Below are positions 1 through 5,177 of a stretch of 7,552 nt of DNA, one piece after another. The DNA comes from Clostridia bacterium (GTDB taxonomy: Bacteria > Bacillota > Clostridia > Oscillospirales > Acutalibacteraceae). A program made the translations under genes and the position numbers. The stretch's first letter is position 1; the number at the start of each line of letters is the position of its first letter. The notes beneath the pieces are model-generated. The model was not told the DNA's origin and made no database searches. It saw only the letters and a list, made by a program, of their open reading frames with translations. The stretch is from contig JAFWRV010000437.1 of the NCBI GenBank assembly GCA_017519685.1, positions 1 to 7,552 on the forward strand, given 5' to 3'.

Positions 1-965
1 GTATGCGATGAAACGGTGAATTCATATTCGCCCGTTTCCTCATTCATTGTAATGCCGCCTGTTTCGTGGTCGGCAGTCACCATAACAAGTGTGTGGCCGT
101 CTTTCGCGGCAAAATCAACCGCTTTTTCGACTGACTTGTCAAACTCAATCAGGGATTCCATCATACCCTCTTTATTGTTGGCGTGGCTGTTCTTATCTAT
201 ATGGGCTCCTTCAATCATAATGAAAAAGCCCTCTTCGCAGTCAAGCTGTTCAAGCGCCTTCCCGGTGAGCACGCTCAGAGGAATGTCATCCGGCCCGCCC
301 ATGTCGTAACAGATATTTCCCTTCACGGCGGCAAATGATTTGTCCCCGTCTTTGAGAGCGTCTATATCGCGGAGAGTTTCGCAGTATTTCCAGCCGTGCT
401 CCCCGGCGTTCTTCTTGTTGACAAGACCGTTGCTGCATGCCCAGAGAAGATCAGCGTCACACTCAAGCTGCTGCTCAGTAATCTGCTCGGTATATTCTCT
501 TTTTACGGTATGCGCGCTGAAGCAGGCGGGAGTCGCGCCGCTGTTTTCATCGGATGTCAGAATGCCTGCGCGTTTACCCATCGACTTCGCGATTTCACAG
601 AGATTTTTATATTCGGCAAAAACCGCGCCGTGCCCGTTGGTGTGTATTGAATTTGTTCCGATATTGCTGTTCCACGCGTGAAGCCCGCAGGCAAGCGCCG
701 TGCCGCCAGCCGCGGAATCCGTGACTCCGTTGAATGAATTTGTCTTTGAATAACCCTTATAAGGGAATGAATCCATAAACAGCGGAATTTTTCTGTCCGC
801 TTTTGTCCACTCAAGGTGATTGACGCCCATTCCGTCGCCTATCATAAGAATAACGTTTTTGATTTCTTTCTCATTATCCTTCGCGTAAGCGGGAATACCC
901 GCGGACACAAACACAAACATCAGCGCAAGAATTACCGATATGATTTTCAACCCTGTTTTCTTCAT
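1..965 (-). CDS. phoA: Secreted alkaline phosphatase, C-terminus beyond window edge
   Basis: Exported metal-dependent phosphomonoesterase of the PhoA family that releases inorganic phosphate from organic phosphates outside the cell. The start at 965 is chosen because AAGGAG (973-978) lies 7 nt upstream. Residues 1-28 form a signal peptide (MKKTGLK, hydrophobic core, cut near AYA|KD). Residues matching the E. coli active site are visible: D44 in IGDGMG (D51), nucleophile S84 in TDSAAGG (S102), T145 in GATPA (T155), R156 (R166), E252, D257 and H261 in EGAHIDKNSH (E322, D327, H331), D299-H300 in ADHETGG (D369-H370) and H321 in SSH (H412). The reading frame is still open at base 1, so the C-terminus is missing. 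Spacing between motifs is shorter than in E. coli (R156 to E252 is 96 residues against 156), so this is a compact form. It is transcribed divergently from the WG-repeat gene. The family call is firm; the symbol is by family only. Confidence 0.95.
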   Translation of the reverse strand, partial: MKKTGLKIISVILALMFVFVSAGIPAYAKDNEKEIKNVILMIGDGMGVNHLEWTKADRKIPLFMDSFPYKGYSKTNSFNGVTDSAAGGTALACGLHAWNSNIGTNSIHTNGHGAVFAEYKNLCEIAKSMGKRAGILTSDENSGATPACFSAHTVKREYTEQITEQQLECDADLLWACSNGLVNKKNAGEHGWKYCETLRDIDALKDGDKSFAAVKGNICYDMGGPDDIPLSVLTGKALEQLDCEEGFFIMIEGAHIDKNSHANNKEGMMESLIEFDKSVEKAVDFAAKDGHTLVMVTADHETGGITMNEETGEYEFTVSSH

Positions 966-985
966 GATATCACTCCTTTTTTCTA

Positions 986-1014
986 AATATACAACTAAAA
1001 TTTTTCTTTGTCAA
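986..1014 (-). promoter_or_regulatory. Promoter of the alkaline phosphatase gene
   Basis: On the minus strand there is a perfect -35 TTGACA (1014-1009), a 17-nt spacer and a -10 TATATT (991-986), a near-consensus sigma-A-type promoter. Transcription should begin near 979, only about 14 nt before the start codon and just ahead of the ribosome-binding site. I see no repeated Pho-box-like motif, so phosphate control is not evident from the sequence. Confidence 0.7.
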
Positions 1015-1025
1015 TTAAATAATTA

Positions 1026-1054
1026 TTGTACTTTTATTACTACTGTGATATAGT
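1026..1054 (+). promoter_or_regulatory. Promoter of the WG-repeat / rhaA / rhaD unit
   Basis: Plus-strand -35 TTGTAC (1026-1031), a 17-nt spacer and -10 TATAGT (1049-1054) predict a start near 1061, about 23 nt before the start codon. The -35 is a 4/6 match and the -10 a 5/6 match. It is the only convincing promoter I see ahead of the three-gene unit, so it is presumably the promoter for rhaA and rhaD as well. Its -35 lies 11 nt from the -35 of the divergent alkaline phosphatase promoter. Confidence 0.6.
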
Positions 1055-1072
1055 TAATATATATGTGAATTC

Positions 1073-1080
1073 AGGGTGAT
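1073..1080 (+). promoter_or_regulatory. Ribosome-binding site that decides the start at 1084
   Basis: AGGGTGAT pairs with the anti-Shine-Dalgarno end of 16S rRNA. It abuts the in-frame TTG at 1081 but sits at a workable distance from ATG 1084, so ATG 1084 is preferred as the start. Confidence 0.6.
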
Positions 1081-1083
1081 TTG

Positions 1084-2277
1084 ATGAAACTTTTTAATCT
1101 CAGAAAACCGGAACAGCGCAAATTACTGCTGCTTGTAATCTGCGTTGCCGTCTTCATCCTGCTCATCTGCGTTATCGCTTTTACGGCAAGAACAGTCAGT
1201 AAAAAGAAGGCGGATAAAATCGCCGGATGCAGTTTCTCAACCTCGGGCTTTTCGGATATTACCGACATAAAATGCCTGAATGAGCAGCTCGCTGTTTACA
1301 CCGACTCGCGCGGCAAAAAAGGGATAATGCTTCTTGACGGCACAATAACAGAAAAAGCGGATGAGGAGAGTATCACCGCTGTAAGCGATAAATGGCGCAG
1401 CGTTAAAATCATCGCCCGCGGACCGAGGTCGGAATATCCCCTGCTTGTGGACCCGGATACCGGCAAAATCCTCAAAAAGCAGTATCACGGTCCCGTCACC
1501 CCGGAAAAGAAAGTTTACTGGGATGAAAAACAGAACCGCCTTGTTGGAAAGGAAGGGAAAACCGTTTCTCCCGTAAACGCCGCTGAGTTTATGCTTGACG
1601 AGGGTCTTTATCCGGTTAAAAACTCCGCAGGTGAAAAAGGCGCCTTCGGCTATGTCAGCGAAAGCCTGAGTCTTAAGCTTTCATTTACCTATGAGGCGGC
1701 TTCGGATTTTTCCGAAGAACTTGCCGCCGCGAGAAAGGACGGTAAATGGGGCTATATCGATGAAAGCGGTATGCCTGTCATTCCGTTTGAATTTGACCCG
1801 CCCGGCGGCGAAACCGTCTGCTCGTTCAGAAACGGCCTCGCTCCCGTCGGCAAAGACGGCAGAGCGGGAATAATCAACCGCTCAGGCGACACGGTGGTCA
1901 GCTTCAATTTTGACACGATTCTCCAGGGAAGAAACGGCGTATATATCGCCCGGAAAAACGGCGCCTGGGGCATACTCACGGTCAACGAAGATCTCTTCAA
2001 TGCGGAAAACACCACTCTCTCCTCTCCCGAAGAAACGGCTCCCGCATCCGCCGGCTCATATAAAGTCAGGACCGCCGGCAGTCCCCTCAATCTCAGGTCC
2101 GCCCCCGATGTTTCATCGGATGTGCTTGCCCGTATTCCCGACGGCAGTACCGTTGAGGTTGATAAAATCAGCAGCGGCTGGGCGCACGTTACATTCAGAT
2201 CTTTATCCGGCTATGTCAGCGCGGATTATATTATAAAAGAAGAAGCAACTTCACAACAAATCACGGAACAGGAGTAA
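1084..2277 (+). CDS. Membrane-anchored WG-repeat protein with C-terminal SH3b domain
   Basis: A 397-residue protein of unknown specific function, probably displayed on the outer face of the cytoplasmic membrane. A basic N-terminus (KLFNLRKPEQRK) precedes one hydrophobic helix at about residues 14-34 with no clear cleavage site, suggesting an N-in anchor. Residues about 185-299 hold degenerate WG repeats: FGYVSESLSLKLSF, WGYIDESGMPVIPFEF, AGIINRSGDTVVSFNF and a last WGIL. A Ser/Pro/Ala-rich linker (312-324) leads to a bacterial SH3 domain at about 325-385, with the hallmarks LNLRSAPD, ARIPDGSTVEV and GWAHV...SGYVSADYI. SH3b domains commonly bind cell-wall peptides or polysaccharides, so wall attachment or sensing is a reasonable inference. 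The gene ends 3 nt before rhaA and its last codons carry the rhaA ribosome-binding site, so the two should be co-transcribed. Domain calls are confident; the biological role is not known. Confidence 0.88.
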   Translation: MKLFNLRKPEQRKLLLLVICVAVFILLICVIAFTARTVSKKKADKIAGCSFSTSGFSDITDIKCLNEQLAVYTDSRGKKGIMLLDGTITEKADEESITAVSDKWRSVKIIARGPRSEYPLLVDPDTGKILKKQYHGPVTPEKKVYWDEKQNRLVGKEGKTVSPVNAAEFMLDEGLYPVKNSAGEKGAFGYVSESLSLKLSFTYEAASDFSEELAAARKDGKWGYIDESGMPVIPFEFDPPGGETVCSFRNGLAPVGKDGRAGIINRSGDTVVSFNFDTILQGRNGVYIARKNGAWGILTVNEDLFNAENTTLSSPEETAPASAGSYKVRTAGSPLNLRSAPDVSSDVLARIPDGSTVEVDKISSGWAHVTFRSLSGYVSADYIIKEEATSQQITEQE

Positions 2278-2280
2278 ATT

Positions 2281-3519
2281 ATGGAAAGATACGAAAGCGC
2301 AAAAAAAATTTACGCGGAATACGGCGTAGATACGGAAAAAGCCATTTCTCTGCTTAATGACGTAACGGTTTCCGTTCACTGCTGGCAGGGAGACGATGTT
2401 ATCGGCTTTGACAGCTGCGAAGCCCTCAGCGGAGGAATCCAGACCACCGGAAACTATCCCGGCAGAGCCCGCACCCCCGAAGAACTGATGGCGGATATTG
2501 ATATGGCGTTTTCTCTTATTCCCGGAAAGAAAAAGCTGAACCTTCACGCGAGCTACGCCATAACCGGAGGCGAAAACGTTGACAGAGACGCAATCCGCCC
2601 CGATCACTTCGGAAAATGGGTTGAATTCGCGAAAGAAAGAGGCATCGGTCTCGACTTTAATCCGACTTTCTTTTCCCATCCGATGGTTAAAGACAACCTC
2701 ACTCTCTCATCGCCCGACGACAAGGTCCGTAAATTCTGGATTGAGCACGGCAAGAGATGCATTGAGATTTCACAGTATTTCGCTGAAGAAACGGGTATCC
2801 CCTGCGTTATGAATATCTGGATTCCCGACGGATACAAGGATGTTCCCGCGGACCGTCTTTCACCCCGTCTCAGATTCAAGGAGTCTCTTGATGAAATCCT
2901 TTCTGTTCCTTACGACAAGAGCAAGGTTTTCATAACTCTCGAATCAAAGGTTTTCGGAATCGGCCTTGAAAGCTACACGGTCGGCTCGGCGGAATTCTGC
3001 CTGAGCTATGTCAACCGCGCGGGTATAGTTCCCCTTATGGATAACGGTCACTATCATCCGACGGAACTTGTTTCCGACAAGATTTCCGCTCTGCTCGCTT
3101 TCAACGACAAGGTCGGCCTGCACGTCACGAGAGGAGTCCGCTGGGACAGTGACCACGTCGTTCTTCTCGATGACGAAACAAAGGAAATAATGAAAGAAAT
3201 CGTCAGAAACGACGCGCTTGACAGAGTATTCATCGCGACCGACTACTTTGACGCTTCAATCAACCGCATTTCCGCCTGGGTCACAGGCGTGCGCAATGTC
3301 CGCAAGGCGCTGCTGTTTGCGCTTCTTGAGCCGTCGGCGCAGATGAAGAAGCTTCAGGATGAAGCCGACTTCACCTCTCTTATGGCTGTCGGCGAAGAAG
3401 TCAAGACCCTTCCTCTCGGTGATGTCTGGGAGGAGTATCTTGAAAGAAACTCAATGAAAAACAGTTACATCTCGGATATAAAAGAATATGAGAAAAAGGA
3501 ATTGGTAAAAAGACAATGA
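2281..3519 (+). CDS. rhaA: L-rhamnose isomerase
   Basis: Cytoplasmic aldose-ketose isomerase that interconverts L-rhamnose and L-rhamnulose, the first step of the phosphorylated rhamnose pathway. At 412 residues it is close to the E. coli enzyme (419). It is a TIM-barrel metal enzyme, and all metal and catalytic residues known in E. coli RhaA are present at a constant offset of 13: E221 and K223 in LESKVFGIG, D254 and H257 in MDNGHYHP, H281 in GLHVTRG, D289 and D291 in RWDSDH, and D321 in ATDYFD. The N-terminal part has the family pattern VSVHCWQGDDV and GGIQTTGNYPG. GGAG at 2271-2274, inside the end of the preceding gene, lies 6 nt before ATG 2281. The stop overlaps the rhaD start by 4 nt. 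Complete, with no damage seen; assignment very secure. Confidence 0.97.
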   Translation: MERYESAKKIYAEYGVDTEKAISLLNDVTVSVHCWQGDDVIGFDSCEALSGGIQTTGNYPGRARTPEELMADIDMAFSLIPGKKKLNLHASYAITGGENVDRDAIRPDHFGKWVEFAKERGIGLDFNPTFFSHPMVKDNLTLSSPDDKVRKFWIEHGKRCIEISQYFAEETGIPCVMNIWIPDGYKDVPADRLSPRLRFKESLDEILSVPYDKSKVFITLESKVFGIGLESYTVGSAEFCLSYVNRAGIVPLMDNGHYHPTELVSDKISALLAFNDKVGLHVTRGVRWDSDHVVLLDDETKEIMKEIVRNDALDRVFIATDYFDASINRISAWVTGVRNVRKALLFALLEPSAQMKKLQDEADFTSLMAVGEEVKTLPLGDVWEEYLERNSMKNSYISDIKEYEKKELVKRQ

Positions 3520-4331
3520 AAAACATTCTTGATGCGCCCTTCGTCAGGGGTATGATGAAAACAACGGCAAACATGTACCGTCTCGGCTGGGATGAAAGAA
3601 ACGGCGGAAACATCAGTGTGATGCTCGATGAGAATGAGGTCGCGGAATATCTGGACCTTAACAACGTAATCCGCAAAATCGATATGGGCTTTGACGCGAA
3701 ACCGCTTATCGGCAAAATCTTCATCGTAACGGGAACAGGCAAATACTTCAAGAATGTCGAAGATGACCCGGAAAACAATCTCGGCATAATCCGTGTCGCT
3801 TCCGACGGAGTAACCGCCGACCTTCTCTGGGGATACAGCGACGGCGGCAGACCGACAAGCGAGCTTCCCGCCCATCTTATGAGCCACATTTCCCGCCTTT
3901 CCGTAAATCCCGAAAACAGAGTCATTATGCACTCGCATCCGACCGCCACCCTCGCTCTGACCTATGTTCACGAGCTCGATGAAAAGAAATTCACCCATTC
4001 CCTCTGGCAGGTGTGCACAGAATGTATGGTTGTCTTCCCCGACGGAATCGGCGTGCTCCCGTGGATGGTCTGCGGTACCAATGAAATCGGAATCGCGACA
4101 GCGGAAAAGATGAAAGAATTCCGCCTTGTTATCTGGGCGCTTCACGGCATCTACGGCTGCGGCAAAGACCTTGACGAGGCATTCGGACTGATTGAAACAG
4201 TTGAAAAAGCTGCTCAGCTTTATCTTATGACCGCAAGCTTCCCGAGAGTAAATACAATCACCGACCCCGATCTTGTCGAAATCGCGAAAGCATTCAAAGT
4301 TGAATACAGAAAAGATTTCCTCAATTTATAA
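3516..4331 (+). CDS. rhaD: L-rhamnulose-1-phosphate aldolase
   Basis: Class II zinc aldolase of the AraD/FucA/RhaD family. It cleaves L-rhamnulose-1-phosphate into dihydroxyacetone phosphate and L-lactaldehyde in the cytoplasm. It has 271 residues, near the E. coli length of 274. Zinc ligands are H139 and H141 in MHSHPTATLALTYV and H210 in WALHGIYGCG, matching E. coli H141, H143 and H212. The catalytic acid is E116 in PTSELPAH (E117), and E169 in CTECMVVFPDG matches E171. The phosphate-binding region WDERNGGNIS (25-34) is intact. The only upstream ribosome-binding match is AAGGA at 3496-3500, 15 nt away, so translation is probably coupled to rhaA through the ATGA overlap. No rhamnulokinase gene lies between or beside rhaA and rhaD in this window. 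FucA is the closest alternative, but the RhaA neighbour and the RhaD-like motifs favour RhaD. Confidence 0.96.
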   Translation: MKNILDAPFVRGMMKTTANMYRLGWDERNGGNISVMLDENEVAEYLDLNNVIRKIDMGFDAKPLIGKIFIVTGTGKYFKNVEDDPENNLGIIRVASDGVTADLLWGYSDGGRPTSELPAHLMSHISRLSVNPENRVIMHSHPTATLALTYVHELDEKKFTHSLWQVCTECMVVFPDGIGVLPWMVCGTNEIGIATAEKMKEFRLVIWALHGIYGCGKDLDEAFGLIETVEKAAQLYLMTASFPRVNTITDPDLVEIAKAFKVEYRKDFLNL

Positions 4332-4338
4332 GAGGGCG

Positions 4339-4408
4339 TTCGCATTTAAGCGAAAAACAGACAGACAAGTTTTTTATAAGTAATTATGTAATTATATATT
4401 GTCTGTTT
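4339..4408 (+). repeat. A/T-rich rhaD trailer with inverted and tandem repeats
   Basis: Just after the rhaD stop is a small hairpin, TTCGC-ATTTAA-GCGAA (4339-4354). It is followed by an 8-bp inverted repeat, ACAGACAA (4361-4368) with TTGTCTGT (4399-4406), enclosing a 30-nt A/T-rich loop. That loop contains GTAATTAT twice in tandem (4380-4395). The role is unknown; it may be an RNA 3'-end structure or a protein-binding site. No U-tract directly follows either stem. Confidence 0.4.
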
Positions 4409-4435
4409 AGAGAAAACCCAACAGCCACATTTTTT

Positions 4436-4472
4436 AACGGTTCACAGGTTGAAAATCTGTGAACCGTTTTTT
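4436..4472 (+). terminator. Rho-independent terminator after rhaD
   Basis: A perfect 12-bp stem, AACGGTTCACAG (4436-4447) with CTGTGAACCGTT (4457-4468), encloses a 9-nt loop and is followed by T residues to 4472. The loop GTTGAAAAT can close three further pairs, including one G-T. On the minus strand the hairpin is followed by A residues, so it should stop rightward transcription only. It separates the rha unit from the TetR/RND unit. Confidence 0.92.
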
Positions 4473-4509
4473 ACTTTTATGAATAATTAATGAATTTTGC
4501 GGAAAAATA

Positions 4510-4538
4510 TTGACTTTCAGTCATTTTTTCGCTATTAT
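4510..4538 (+). promoter_or_regulatory. Promoter of the TetR / RND transporter operon
   Basis: -35 TTGACT (4510-4515), a 17-nt spacer and -10 TATTAT (4533-4538), each 5/6 to consensus, give a predicted start near 4545. The promoter is enclosed by two palindromes described separately, which implies that the operon's own repressor controls it. Confidence 0.8.
4511..4523. promoter_or_regulatory. Putative TetR operator 1, overlapping the -35 box
   Basis: TGACT-TTC-AGTCA is a perfect 5+5 palindrome with a 3-nt centre and covers all but the first base of the -35 hexamer. A protein bound here would block RNA polymerase. Assignment to the adjacent TetR protein is inferred from position and from typical TetR autoregulation. 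Confidence 0.65.
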
Positions 4539-4547
4539 ACTGAAAAA

Positions 4548-4560
4548 TGACCATTAGTCA
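4548..4560. promoter_or_regulatory. Putative TetR operator 2, just downstream of the transcription start
   Basis: TGACC-ATT-AGTCA repeats operator 1 with one arm mismatch and lies in the early transcribed region. The two centres are 37 bp apart and placed symmetrically about the -10 box. The shared consensus is TGACY-N3-AGTCA. Binding by the adjacent TetR protein is inferred. Confidence 0.62.
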
Positions 4561-4577
4561 GAAAACGGAGTGATATT

Positions 4578-5177
4578 ATGGCAACAGCAGCCGAGAACAA
4601 ACTCGCCAAGAAAAAGAGACTTCTTGACTCCGCCTACAAGCTGTTTATAAATAAAAGTTTTTCTTCAACCGCCATTGATGACGTCGTGCGCGCGGCAGGG
4701 GTCGCGAAGGGCACATTCTATCTTTATTTCAAGGATAAGTATGACCTGTTTGACCAGATTGTCGCCGATAAAAGCGCGGGAGTCATCGGCAAAGCAATTG
4801 AAGAAATCGAAAAGAGAGAAGATTTCCCCTCCCTCTCCCTCAGCGACAAGGCGCTTTTGATTACTGACCACGTTACGGATTTTCTTATGAAAAACAAGGA
4901 AATCTGCGCGCTGCTCAATAAGAATCTCTCCCGCTGTTTCAAATATATAACAAGCGATGAAAACAAAGAATACACAGCGATGCTCGACAAAATCACAAAC
5001 GCGTTTATTTCGGCGGGCTTCAGTGAGGACAGAGCGATGGCTTCTGTATATCTGATTACGGAAACAGTCGGCTCGGTCTGCTGTGACATCATCCTGGAAA
5101 CCGTTCCGTTTTCATTTGACACGGTTTATCCGGGACTCAGGAGTGTTATTAAAAATCTCACGGAGGTGACAGATTAA
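4578..5177 (+). CDS. TetR/AcrR-family transcriptional regulator
   Basis: A 199-residue, one-domain-plus-ligand-pocket repressor of the TetR family. Residues about 12-58 form the DNA-binding domain. They read KRLLDSAYKLFINKSF, then the helix-turn-helix STAIDDVVRAAGVAKGTFYL, then YFKDKYDLFDQIV, the typical TetR signature. Residues about 60-195 are the variable helical ligand and dimer domain, with a Cys pair at 168-169; no ligand can be predicted. GGAGTGAT (4567-4574) sits directly before ATG 4578. The two palindromes over its promoter make autorepression likely. Its stop shares one base with the start of the RND transporter, so the two are one operon and the transporter is the expected regulated target, presumably derepressed by a transported compound. 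Confidence 0.93.
   Translation: MATAAENKLAKKKRLLDSAYKLFINKSFSSTAIDDVVRAAGVAKGTFYLYFKDKYDLFDQIVADKSAGVIGKAIEEIEKREDFPSLSLSDKALLITDHVTDFLMKNKEICALLNKNLSRCFKYITSDENKEYTAMLDKITNAFISAGFSEDRAMASVYLITETVGSVCCDIILETVPFSFDTVYPGLRSVIKNLTEVTD
5162..5169 (+). promoter_or_regulatory. Strong ribosome-binding site of the RND transporter
   Basis: GGAGGTGA is a full anti-Shine-Dalgarno match inside the last codons of the TetR gene, 7 nt before ATG 5177. It fixes that ATG as the transporter start and suggests translation at a high rate that need not depend on coupling alone. Confidence 0.85.

Noticed and set aside
16..681. Plus-strand open frames across the first 700 bases
   Set aside because: The minus strand encodes an alkaline phosphatase with nearly the full catalytic set over the same bases; the plus-strand peptides have no coherent features.
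1081..1086. TTG at 1081 as the start of the WG-repeat protein
   Set aside because: It directly abuts the ribosome-binding site AGGGTGAT; ATG 1084 has better spacing and is the standard codon.
2222..2280. Internal promoter just before rhaA (TATATT near 2227)
   Set aside because: No acceptable -35 hexamer occurs at 16-18 nt upstream, and the A/T-rich stretch is explained by codons for DYIIKEE.
3401..4145. Two long minus-strand open frames (182 and 226 codons) opposite rhaA/rhaD
   Set aside because: They lie wholly opposite well-identified enzymes with intact active sites, show no recognisable domain and have no ribosome-binding site; they are byproducts of codon usage in the real genes.
4339..4376. 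Hairpin TTCGC-ATTTAA-GCGAA plus the T-run at 4370-4375 as the rhaD terminator
   Set aside because: The stem is only 5 bp and the T-run begins about 15 nt after it; the 12-bp hairpin at 4436-4472 with an immediate T-tract is far better.
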